Source: Streptomyces parvus
GTDB taxonomy: Bacteria; Actinomycetota; Actinomycetes; Streptomycetales; Streptomycetaceae
Length of the DNA stretch: 64,000 nucleotides
Direction: 5' to 3'
NCBI RefSeq assembly: GCF_032121415.1
Contig: NZ_CP135079.1
Coordinates: 992,001 to 1,056,000, forward strand
Position 1 is the first letter of the stretch; every line of letters starts with the position of its first letter. Both the position numbers and the translations under genes were made by a program. The notes under the pieces were generated by a model, which was not told the origin of the DNA, did no database searches, and saw only the letters and a list, made by a program, of their open reading frames with translations. Positions 9,214 through 16,742 of the stretch are shown in pieces.

Positions 9214-10736
9214 CCGGGCTGCTCCGTGAGGTCGGCGACGGCTGTGCGCAGTCCGCGCTCCACGCGGTCCGCGACGCCCTTCGCCTCGTGGCCGAGCCCT
9301 GCCTGGGCGATGTCCGTCTCGGCTCCGGAGGCCATGGCGTCGGCGGCGGGCTGCGGTTCGGCGACGGCGCGGCCGTCCGCGAAGCCGGAGACGGCGAGGA
9401 CGACGACCGGGATCTCGGTGAGCGGGTTGACCGTCCAACTGGCGCGCTGCGCGCTGCCGAAGGAAGCCGCGGGGGTGCCCTCGGGGGCGTACGTACGGGG
9501 CATGAGGTCCTTGCGCGCGCCGAGCTTCTGCTCGGTGAAGCGGGTGCGCAGGGCCTGCATGCCGGAGGCGTCGGCCTCGGTGAAGACCAGGCCGACGGTG
9601 GTGACGGCGGAGCGGGTGGCGTCGGTGTAGGTGGCGCGCACCATCCGCTCGCAGCCGACGGACCGGAGCGTGGTCAGGAGCAGCGGGTCGAGCCCGTCCT
9701 TGCAGGTGCCGTCGGCGGCGACGGCGGCCCTGGTCCAGGTGCGGTGGGTGCCGCCGGGGCCCGCGCCCCTGCCCTTCAGGGTGGGCGGGAACAACGTGTC
9801 GACGGGGACGCTGTGCCAGGCGGCGCGGGCGGCGGTGTACGGGCTCCTGGCGGTCCCGGCCGAGGAGTCGCCGGTCAGCCAGGCACCGGTGGCGGCCCCG
9901 CCGATCAGCCCGAGCCCGAGCACGACACAGGTGGCGGCCGCCGCCGCACGCCACCGCTGCCGGGGCCGGACGGGGCGCAGCCGGGTGGTGGTCTCGACGG
10001 GCGTCTCCGGGAAGCCGTAGCGGACGGGCGTCCGGTAGCCACCGGGGAGCGGCGGAACGGCCCCCGGCGCGGGCGTCAGATCAACGGCCCCGACGGGCCT
10101 GCGCCGGGTGCCGGGGGGCGCGGCGGGGGGCGCCGGGGCCGGATGCCTGGCGGGCGGCGTGGGAGTGGGGGCCTGCGCAGAAGCGGCAGGTGGGGCGGGG
10201 CTCGCGGCGGGCAGCGTGGACGCCGGGCTCGCGAGGGCCTGCGGGGCCGCGGGGCTCGCGGAGCGGCCGGGGGGCGCGGGAGCGGCGGCGGGCGGGCCGG
10301 GGCGCGTTGAGCCCGTTGCGGACGGACCGGGGCGCGCCGGGTACGCAGGAGGCGGGCCCGGGCGCGCTGAGGGCGCGGGGCTCGCGGAGCGGCCGGGGGG
10401 CGCGGGAGCGGCGGCGGGCGGGCCGGGGCGCGTTGAGCCCGTTGCGGACGGACCGGGGTGCGCCGGCCGGGCGGCAGGCGGGCCGGGGCGTGTGGCGGGC
10501 GCGGAGGGCCGGCCGGGGCTCTGCGCGGGTGCCTGGCGGTGCGGTGCGCCCTGCTGGGTGAAGGCTGCCGGGGGGCCGGGTCGGTCCGATGCGGCGGGCG
10601 GGCCGATCGGAGCCTCCTGCGCGGGAGCCGGAGGGTTCGGGGCCGCGGGGGCGGGGGGTGCGGCGGGCCGGGGTGGTGTCGCGGGAGGGGTGGTCGGGCG
10701 GGGCGGGACGGGGGCGCGATGCGCTTCGGTACTCAT
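9210..10736 (-). CDS. Proline-rich single-pass membrane protein coupled to mycP
   Basis: A 508-aa protein with no family I recognise. Residues 1-265 are a Pro/Ala/Gly-rich low-complexity cytoplasmic segment containing an in-frame tandem duplication. A transmembrane helix follows (CVVLGLGLIGGAATGAWL). A ~220-residue exported domain then has two Cys (GTCKDG and VGCERM) and a conserved-looking core TYTDATRSAVTTVGLVFTE. ATG at 10736 is chosen for MSTEAHRAP with a GGGGG upstream; the frame extends another 127 codons but that lies beyond the likely promoter. The four-base overlap with mycP suggests a partner or substrate role in type VII secretion, which is inference. Confidence 0.75.
   Translation of the reverse strand: MSTEAHRAPVPPRPTTPPATPPRPAAPPAPAAPNPPAPAQEAPIGPPAASDRPGPPAAFTQQGAPHRQAPAQSPGRPSAPATRPGPPAARPAHPGPSATGSTRPGPPAAAPAPPGRSASPAPSARPGPPPAYPARPGPSATGSTRPGPPAAAPAPPGRSASPAAPQALASPASTLPAASPAPPAASAQAPTPTPPARHPAPAPPAAPPGTRRRPVGAVDLTPAPGAVPPLPGGYRTPVRYGFPETPVETTTRLRPVRPRQRWRAAAAATCVVLGLGLIGGAATGAWLTGDSSAGTARSPYTAARAAWHSVPVDTLFPPTLKGRGAGPGGTHRTWTRAAVAADGTCKDGLDPLLLTTLRSVGCERMVRATYTDATRSAVTTVGLVFTEADASGMQALRTRFTEQKLGARKDLMPRTYAPEGTPAASFGSAQRASWTVNPLTEIPVVVLAVSGFADGRAVAEPQPAADAMASGAETDIAQAGLGHEAKGVADRVERGLRTAVADLTEQPG
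10248..10458. repeat. In-frame direct repeat (85 bp identical, 126-bp period)
   Basis: Bases 10248-10332 recur without mismatch at 10374-10458, and similarity continues a few bases further after one C/T change. The 126-bp offset equals 42 codons, so it duplicates part of the proline-rich N-terminal segment in frame. It looks like recent unequal recombination or slippage. Confidence 0.9.
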
Positions 10737-10924
10737 CCGGCCCCCTGCTGACACATCCTCGTACCGACCACGGATCACCGCCGCTGACAGGCCCGTTGGT
10801 GCTCGCGTGCAGGTCACTCTACGGGCTGCGGGCGGGCCGCGGGGAACGGGACTCCCCGCCGGTGGAGGATCTGTCCCGATCGTCCCCCTACCCAGCCGTA
10901 GCGGCTCTCTGGCAAGCTGCGGCC

Positions 10925-12127
10925 ATGACTGCCCGCGCCGCTGACCGGACCCGTTACAACCGGGCCACCGCCCATCTCGACGCCCCGATCGCGATCGTGG
11001 ATCTGGAGGCGTTCGACGCCAACGCCGACGATCTGGTGCGGCGGGCGGCCGGGAAGCCGGTCCGGGTGGCGAGCAAGTCGGTGCGGTGCCGGGCCCTGCT
11101 GGAGCGGGTGCTCGCACGGCCCGGGTTCGCCGGGATCATGTCGTACACGCTGGCGGAGTCGCTGTGGCTGGCGCGGGCCGGATACGACGACGTACTCCTG
11201 GCGTACCCCTCGGCGGACCGGGCCGCCTTCGCGGAGCTGGCCGCCGATCCGAAGCTGGCCGCGGCCGTGACGGTGATGGTGGACGACCACTCCCAGCTGG
11301 AGCTGATCGACGCCTCCCGGGCCGGTGGGCGCGAGGAGATCCGGGTCTGCCTGGAGTTGGACACCTCCCTGCGGATGCTGGGCGGCCGGGTGCGGATCGG
11401 GGCGCTGCGTTCGCCGCTGCGCTCCCCCGCCCAGCTCGCCGAACTGGCCCGCTCGGTGGCGCGCAGGCCGGGCTTCCGCCTGGTGGGGCTGATGGCGTAC
11501 GAGGGCCATGTCGCCGGAGTCGGGGACGCGGTCGCCGGGCGGCCGCTGCGGTCCCGGGCGATCCGGCTGATGCAGGCCGCCGCCCGCAAGGAGCTGGCGG
11601 TGCGCCGGGCCGAGGTGGTGCGGGCGGTCCGCGCGGTCGCGCCGGAGCTGGAGTTCGTGAACGGCGGCGGCACGGGCAGCGTGCAGCACACGGCCGCCGA
11701 GAGCGCGGTGACGGAGATCGCCGCCGGTTCGGGGCTGTACGTGCCCCGGCTGTTCGACAACTACACGTCGTTCACCGCCCGGCCGGCGGCCCTGTTCGCG
11801 CAGCCCGTGGTGCGCCGGCCCGGTGTGGGCGTGGTGACGGTCCTCGGGGGCGGCTATCCGGCGTCCGGTGCGGCCGGTGCGGACCGCTCGCCGGTGCCGT
11901 ATCTGCCGGAGGGGCTGCGCTACGACCCGCAGGAGGGCGCGGGCGAGGTGCAGACGCCGCTGCTGGGATCCCCCGCCGACGATCTGCTGATCGGCGACAA
12001 GGTCTGGTTCCGGCATGCCAAGGCCGGTGAGCTGTGCGAGCGCTTCGACACGCTGCACCTGATCGAGGGCGACCGGGTCACAGCGAGCGTTCCGACGTAC
12101 CGGGGCGAGGGGCAGACCTTCCTCTGA
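10925..12127 (+). CDS. PLP-dependent D-threonine aldolase/D-serine dehydratase-like enzyme
   Basis: Enzyme of 400 aa with the alanine-racemase-type TIM barrel: the N-terminal strand PIAIVDLEAFDANADDL leads to the PLP lysine Lys51 in RVASKSVRC. The C-terminal beta domain carries the metal-ligand region (GDKVWFRHAKAGELCERF, His and Cys) typical of D-threonine aldolase and eukaryotic-type D-serine dehydratase. The substrate is unknown; such proteins are usually annotated amino acid deaminase/aldolase. It is divergent from the proline-rich gene (188-base gap) and converges on the DUF2510 gene, with only 16 bases between stops. Confidence 0.82.
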   Translation: MTARAADRTRYNRATAHLDAPIAIVDLEAFDANADDLVRRAAGKPVRVASKSVRCRALLERVLARPGFAGIMSYTLAESLWLARAGYDDVLLAYPSADRAAFAELAADPKLAAAVTVMVDDHSQLELIDASRAGGREEIRVCLELDTSLRMLGGRVRIGALRSPLRSPAQLAELARSVARRPGFRLVGLMAYEGHVAGVGDAVAGRPLRSRAIRLMQAAARKELAVRRAEVVRAVRAVAPELEFVNGGGTGSVQHTAAESAVTEIAAGSGLYVPRLFDNYTSFTARPAALFAQPVVRRPGVGVVTVLGGGYPASGAAGADRSPVPYLPEGLRYDPQEGAGEVQTPLLGSPADDLLIGDKVWFRHAKAGELCERFDTLHLIEGDRVTASVPTYRGEGQTFL

Positions 12128-12143
12128 CCGGGGACGCGCGGGT

Positions 12144-13124
12144 TCAGGGGCTGATGGACGCGCCCACGCCTCCGCTCGTCCTGCTGTCTCCGAGCGGGCG
12201 GATGCCCCGGGTGATCGTGTCCATCAGCGAGAGCGGCAGCTCGGCGACGTCCGCGTCGAAGGCGAGCCGGACGATCACGGGGGTGCCGCTGCCCACGGAC
12301 GAGGGGAAGGCGACGGACTGCACGTATCCCCCGGGTCCCTCGCCGGTGGTGACCTGCCACCGCACCAGGTAGCCGACGCGTCCGGCGACCGACAGCTGCT
12401 GGGCCTTGAGCACCTTGTGCGCGGTGATGCCGCCGTGGTTGCGACGGCCGAGGCTGTCCTCCTCGTAGGCGAGGTCGGCGGCGGTGACGATATCGGCCTC
12501 GGCCAGGGCCTTGGGGTCGGTCTCGGCGCTCCGGGCGGTGTGGGTGGTGACCGTGCCGTGGTAGCACGACGACGAGCCGCCGGGGCAGTCGTAGGACTGG
12601 ACGGTGCGGATGGCGGGGACGTCGAAAGAGCTGCTCTTCGGCTTCTCCCAGCCCCGGGGCACCGGCACCGTGACCCCGTTGAGCTGGTCGACGAGGAGGG
12701 CCGGGTTCTCGTCGGGGTCGGGTTCGTCGGTGGTCGTGGCGGGGGCTGTGGGGGTGGTGACGGGGGCGGGGGCCGAGGTGGTCGTGGCCGGGGCCGCCGG
12801 CGTGCCGCCCTCGTCGCGGCCGAGCAGGACCGCGGCGGTGACGGCCGCGCCCAGGACCAGCACCCCCAAGAGCGTGACCGCCAGGATCTTCGTCCGGTTG
12901 CCGCCCCCGGCCCCGTCGTGCGGGTCGCGCTGGTGCGGGAGCGGAAACGGCGGCGGACCGAACCCCGCCGGGCCGGACTGCGCCGGTGCGGGCGGCTGGT
13001 GCGGCGCGGACCCGTCGGCGGCGAGCGGGCGGGTGTGCGCGGTCCATGCGGTGCCGTCCCACCAGCGCTCCAGACCGGGTGCGCCCGTGTCCGGATACCA
13101 GCCGGGCGGCGTCGCGTAGCTCAT
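12144..13124 (-). CDS. DUF2510-domain single-pass membrane protein
   Basis: Protein of 326 aa. The N-terminal DUF2510 motif PPGWYPDTGAPGLERWWDG with WT(A)HTRPL is clear (residues ~6-40). A Pro/Gly linker, a transmembrane helix (ILAVTLLGVLVLGAAVTAAVLL), a Thr/Pro-rich stalk and a ~190-residue exported domain follow. Two Cys in YDCPGGSSSCYHG probably form a disulfide. The role is unknown. The start is ATG at 13124; a GTG two codons upstream is also possible, and neither has a strong ribosome site. Confidence 0.75.
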   Translation of the reverse strand: MSYATPPGWYPDTGAPGLERWWDGTAWTAHTRPLAADGSAPHQPPAPAQSGPAGFGPPPFPLPHQRDPHDGAGGGNRTKILAVTLLGVLVLGAAVTAAVLLGRDEGGTPAAPATTTSAPAPVTTPTAPATTTDEPDPDENPALLVDQLNGVTVPVPRGWEKPKSSSFDVPAIRTVQSYDCPGGSSSCYHGTVTTHTARSAETDPKALAEADIVTAADLAYEEDSLGRRNHGGITAHKVLKAQQLSVAGRVGYLVRWQVTTGEGPGGYVQSVAFPSSVGSGTPVIVRLAFDADVAELPLSLMDTITRGIRPLGDSRTSGGVGASISP

Positions 13125-13172
13125 CCCCACACTCTAGAGTCCGCCTCCGACACGGTCGCGGGGGTCCCGGGT

Positions 13173-14108
13173 TCAGGTGTCGCGGCCGGTCAGGGAGAGC
13201 AGATCGCGGGCGGGGCCGGTGGGGCGGTGGCCGCCGGGCCAGACGGCGCGCAGTTGGCGGCGCAGCCGTACGCCCGCGACCGGGACCTTGACGAGGCGGC
13301 GGGAGGACAGCTCCTCGCCCAGGGCCAGTTCGCTCAGGACGCAGGGGCCCGCGCCGCTCTCGGCCGCGCCCTTGACCGCCGTGGTGGAGGAGAGTTCCAG
13401 CAGCGGCTGGGCGAGGCCGCCGTGCCCGGCGAGCGCGGCGTCCAGGACCTGGCGGGTGCCGGATCCGTGTTCGCGCAGGATGAGCGGGGTGGCGGCGAGT
13501 TCGCCGGGGAGCAGCGGGGTGCGGCGGCGGGCCCAGGGGTGGGTGGGGGCGACCACCACGACGAGGCGGTCGTGGGCGATGACGGTGCCGTCGAGGCCCT
13601 CCGGTATCGACAGGCCCTCGACGAAGCCGAGGTCGGCCTCGCCGGTGACCAGGCGGCGGGCGACGGCCGCGGAGTTCCCGACGAGGAGCGAGACCGCGGT
13701 GTCGGGGCGATCACCGCGCAGGGCGATCAGCCAGCCCGGCAGCAGGTATTCGGCGATGGTCATGCTGGCGGCGACCCGCAACCGGGAGTCGCGGCGGTCG
13801 CGCAGCGCCTGGGTGCCCGCGTCGAAGGCCTCGGCCGCCTCGACGACGCGGCGTGCCCAGTCGGTGACCAGCGCGCCCGCGTCGGTGAGCCGGGAGCCGC
13901 GCGGGGAGCGGTCCAGCAGGGTGACGCCGAGCTGCCGCTCCATGGACCGGACGCGGCTGGAGGCGGCGGGCTGGGTGATGCCGACGTCCCGGGCGGCCCG
14001 GCCGAGGCTGCCGTGCCGGGCGACGGCGAGCAGCAGTTCCAACGCCCCGAGGTCGGGGACCCGGTGGGCGAGGGGCGTGGGGGGTGCCTGGGGTTCGCCG
14101 TCGGTCAT
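13173..14108 (-). CDS. LysR-family transcriptional regulator
   Basis: LysR-type activator/repressor (311 aa). The winged helix-turn-helix lies at ~18-78 (SLGRAARDVGITQPAASSRVRSMERQLG, split by its usual turn) and is followed by a linker helix and a type-2 periplasmic-binding effector domain. It is divergent from the TDT transporter gene. The start codon lies inside a 19-bp palindrome, implying autoregulation. The effector is unknown; the neighbour suggests an anion or organic acid. Confidence 0.93.
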   Translation of the reverse strand: MTDGEPQAPPTPLAHRVPDLGALELLLAVARHGSLGRAARDVGITQPAASSRVRSMERQLGVTLLDRSPRGSRLTDAGALVTDWARRVVEAAEAFDAGTQALRDRRDSRLRVAASMTIAEYLLPGWLIALRGDRPDTAVSLLVGNSAAVARRLVTGEADLGFVEGLSIPEGLDGTVIAHDRLVVVVAPTHPWARRRTPLLPGELAATPLILREHGSGTRQVLDAALAGHGGLAQPLLELSSTTAVKGAAESGAGPCVLSELALGEELSSRRLVKVPVAGVRLRRQLRAVWPGGHRPTGPARDLLSLTGRDT

Positions 14109-14123
14109 AAAGCCAGCTTATGA
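14105..14123. promoter_or_regulatory. Palindromic operator of the LysR/TDT pair
   Basis: The sequence TCATAA-N7-TTATGA is a perfect inverted repeat of two 6-base arms. Its AT-rich arms stand out in GC-rich DNA, and it overlaps the ATG of the LysR gene in the short divergent intergenic region. It also contains a T-N11-A-type LysR core. I infer that it is the primary binding site. Confidence 0.7.
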
Positions 14124-14178
14124 CCTCATAGGGGCGTGGTCCCTGGTGGGTGGGGAAGCTGCCGCGAAGAATCGTGGC

Positions 14179-15354
14179 ATGGCCATCTTTCCGCAGACCC
14201 AGGCACCCCTTCAGCCGCCTTGCGACGCCGCGCTTCCCCGGACGGCTGGTCCGCTGCGGCCACCGGCCCTGCGGCACATCGGCCCGAACTGGTACGCGAG
14301 CGTCATGGGCACCGCGATCGTCGCGGGCGCCGGGGCCGTGCTCCCCGTCGACGTTCCCGCTCTGCGGGCCGTGGTCACCGCGGTGTGGGCGCTGTCGGCC
14401 GTGCTGCTCCTGGCCGTCCTCGCCGCGCGGACCGGGCACTGGATACACCACCGGGACCAGGCCCGCGCCCATCTGCTGGACCCGGCGGTCGCGCCGTTCT
14501 ACGGCTGTCTGCCGATGGCGCTGATGGCCGTCGGCGGGGCCACCCTGACGGTGGGCGTGGACGTCGTGGGCGCGCGGGCAGCGCTCGCGGTGGACGTGGT
14601 GCTGTTCGTGGCGGGCACGGTGATCGGCCTGGCGGTCGCCGTCGTGGTGCCGTATCTGATGGTCGTACGCCACCGTCCCGCGCCCGGGACCGCGTCGCCG
14701 GTCTGGCTGCTGCCGCTGGTCGCCCCGATGGTGTCGGCCTCGCAGGGCGCGCTGCTGGTGCCGCACCTGGGGGCCGGGCAGGGGCGTGAGGCGCTGCTGC
14801 TGGCCTGCTACGCGATGTTCGGGCTGTCGCTGCTGGCGACGCTGGTGGTGCTGCCGCTGGTCTTCTCGCGGCTGGTCCACCACGGTCCGCTGCCGCTCGC
14901 GCTGACCCCGACGCTGTTTCTGGTGCTGGGGCCGCTCGGCCAGTCGACCACCGCCGTCAACCAGCTGGCCGATGTCGCCCCTGGGGCGGTGGCGGCCCCC
15001 TACGCCTCGGCGTTCGGCGCGTTCGCCGTGCTGTACGGGGTGCCGGTGCTGGGCTTCGCGCTGCTGTGGCTGGCCCTGGCGGCCGCGATGGTGGTGCGGG
15101 CCGCGCGGAACGGGATGGGGTTCGCGATGACGTGGTGGGCGTTCACCTTCCCCGTCGGTACGTGTGTGACCGGCGCGGCGGGTCTGGCGCGGCACACCGG
15201 TCTGGACGCGCTGACCTGGCTCGCGGGGGCGCTGTACGTGTTCCTGGTCGTCGCATGGGCGGCGGCCGGGACGCGGACGGTGCCCGGGGTGCTCAGCGGA
15301 GCGCTGACGGCAGCACCCGGGCCGCCTCGGCCAGCGACGGCCCGTACCAGGTGA
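14179..15354 (+). CDS. TDT-family transporter (TehA/SLAC1 fold)
   Basis: Integral membrane protein (391 aa) with about ten transmembrane segments and the N-terminal HIGPNWYASVMGTAIVA block typical of tellurite-resistance/dicarboxylate (TDT) transporters. The conserved Phe region FAMTWWAFTFPVGT near segment 9 is present. Members carry malate, sulfite or other anions; the substrate here cannot be read. The divergent LysR regulator probably controls it. Its last 62 bases overlap, tail to tail, the end of the receptor-like gene on the other strand. The ribosome site is weak (GCGAAGAA). Confidence 0.87.
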   Translation: MAIFPQTQAPLQPPCDAALPRTAGPLRPPALRHIGPNWYASVMGTAIVAGAGAVLPVDVPALRAVVTAVWALSAVLLLAVLAARTGHWIHHRDQARAHLLDPAVAPFYGCLPMALMAVGGATLTVGVDVVGARAALAVDVVLFVAGTVIGLAVAVVVPYLMVVRHRPAPGTASPVWLLPLVAPMVSASQGALLVPHLGAGQGREALLLACYAMFGLSLLATLVVLPLVFSRLVHHGPLPLALTPTLFLVLGPLGQSTTAVNQLADVAPGAVAAPYASAFGAFAVLYGVPVLGFALLWLALAAAMVVRAARNGMGFAMTWWAFTFPVGTCVTGAAGLARHTGLDALTWLAGALYVFLVVAWAAAGTRTVPGVLSGALTAAPGPPRPATARTR

Positions 15355-16003
15355 GCAGCCGCCCGTCGACGAGTGCGGCGGGCAGGGCGGGGAAGGCCTC
15401 GGGCCCGTCGTCGGCGGTGAAGCGGTAGGGCTCGTCGGGCAGCACGACCAGCTCGGCCCCGGAGGCGTTCAGCTCGCCGACCGGGATGCGGGGGTAGCGC
15501 TCGGGGTGGTCGGCGTACACGTTGCGGACGCCGAGGCGGGCGAGGAGGTCCCCGGCGAAGGTGTCGTGGCCGAGCACCATCCAGGGCCTGCGCCAGATCG
15601 GTACGACGGCGGGGCGGGGGCTTGTGGAGGGCGCGGGCAGGGCGGCCCAGGCGGCCTCGGCCTCGTCCAGCCAGCGGGGCCGGTCGAGCCCGCAGCCGTC
15701 GACGAGAACGCGGTGGAGTTCGGCGAGGGCCTGGTCCAGGGTGCGGACCCCGGTGACCAGGACGTCGAGCCCGGCGGCCCGGAGCGCGTCGAGGTCGGGG
15801 GCCCGGTTCTCCTCCTCGTTGGCGATCACGAGGTCGGGGGCGAGGGCGGCGATCGCGGCCACGTCCGGGTTCTTCGTGCCGCCGATCCTCGCGGCGGCGA
15901 GGTCCGCGGGGTGGGTGCACCAGTCGGTGGCGCCGACGAGCAGCCCGGGGGCGGTGTGGGCGACGGCCTCGGTGAGCGAGGGGACCAGCGAGACGACGCG
16001 CAC
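15293..16003 (-). CDS. BtuF/helical-backbone metal-receptor-like protein without signal peptide
   Basis: A 236-aa protein of the type III periplasmic-binding superfamily (cobalamin/iron receptors): MRVVSLVPSLTEAV at the N-terminus, GGTKNPDVAAIAALAPDLVIAN, then a backbone helix and DTFAGDLLARLGVRNVY. There is no signal peptide or lipobox, so it is probably cytoplasmic. It lies 28 bases downstream of the cupin regulator on the same strand, likely one operon. No permease or ATPase is adjacent. Corrinoid or metal binding is inferred from the fold only. Confidence 0.78.
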   Translation of the reverse strand: MRVVSLVPSLTEAVAHTAPGLLVGATDWCTHPADLAAARIGGTKNPDVAAIAALAPDLVIANEEENRAPDLDALRAAGLDVLVTGVRTLDQALAELHRVLVDGCGLDRPRWLDEAEAAWAALPAPSTSPRPAVVPIWRRPWMVLGHDTFAGDLLARLGVRNVYADHPERYPRIPVGELNASGAELVVLPDEPYRFTADDGPEAFPALPAALVDGRLLTWYGPSLAEAARVLPSALR

Positions 16004-16031
16004 GGAACGCCTTTCGGGAACGGGACGGGGC

Positions 16032-16577
16032 TCAGCGGCGCGAGTCGAAGGTGGCGTCGATGTGCTCGGCCACCGAGACCACGAGGAGCTTGGTGCCGGG
16101 CACCGTGGCGCGCCAGCGGTGGCGGACCCCGCCGGAGAGGAACAGGGTGTCGCCGCCCTCCAGCCGGTGCACCCGGCCCTCCGCCTCGACGTCGACGGCG
16201 CCCGCGACGACGTACATCAGCTCGTCGTTGCGGTGCTGGAACTCCCGGCCGAGGTCCGGTTCGCCGGAGAACTCCAGGGCGCTGAGCTGGTGGCGGCCGC
16301 GCACCAGGCGGCGTACGCCCTCGCCCTCCCCGCCCCGGACGACGTCCACGGCGCGGGCGGAGTCGGCGGCGGCGTGGAGCTTCTTGGTGGTGGTCTCCAG
16401 CGCTTCGGCGACCCGGTCGAGGGAGCGGGCGCTGGGGCGGGCCCGTTCGTTCTCGATCTGGCTGAGGAAGGGCACGGAGAGCCCGCTGCGCTCGGCGACC
16501 GCGGCCAGCGTGAGGCCGAGGGTCCGGCGCCGGCGCCGGACCGCGGCGCCCACCCGCGGTGTGTCCTTGTCGTCCAT
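16032..16577 (-). CDS. XRE-family regulator with C-terminal cupin domain
   Basis: Regulator of 181 aa. An N-terminal helix-turn-helix (LGLTLAAVAERSGLSVPFLSQIENE, in two helices, ~18-45) is joined to a small cupin barrel (~105-175) with ELMYVVAGAVDVEAEG, LEGGDTLFL and GVRHRWRA. This MarR-like size class often senses small metabolites. ATG at 16577 has GGAG upstream; the frame extends 19 codons further without support. The BtuF-like gene follows. The betaine transporter operon reads the same way downstream but is separated by a strong terminator. Confidence 0.88.
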   Translation of the reverse strand: MDDKDTPRVGAAVRRRRRTLGLTLAAVAERSGLSVPFLSQIENERARPSARSLDRVAEALETTTKKLHAAADSARAVDVVRGGEGEGVRRLVRGRHQLSALEFSGEPDLGREFQHRNDELMYVVAGAVDVEAEGRVHRLEGGDTLFLSGGVRHRWRATVPGTKLLVVSVAEHIDATFDSRR

Positions 16578-16673
16578 CTCCGAGCTCCCTCCCGCACCCG
16601 CCCATCCTCGCGGTTGCCAGCACCTTACGCACATGGTTGGGCACGACGTCCGGAAAACGACCTCCGGGCAGCC

Positions 16674-16715
16674 GGAAAGGGGTGGCCCCGCCCGAAGGCG
16701 GGGCCACCCCTTTCC
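16674..16715 (-). terminator. Strong terminator after the betaine operon
   Basis: A 19-bp perfect stem (16674-16692 with 16697-16715) closes a CGAA tetraloop. It lies 27 bases past the permease stop. On the opposite side it shields the XRE-cupin promoter. Confidence 0.85.
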
Positions 16716-16742
16716 TACCTGTGCTTTTCGCGCCCGTGGACC

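Noticed and set aside
8032..9954. A single 640-codon protein including mycosin.
   Set aside because: The frame upstream of 9213 is an Arg/Pro-rich shadow of the proline-rich gene; the signal peptide begins at the ATG at 9213.
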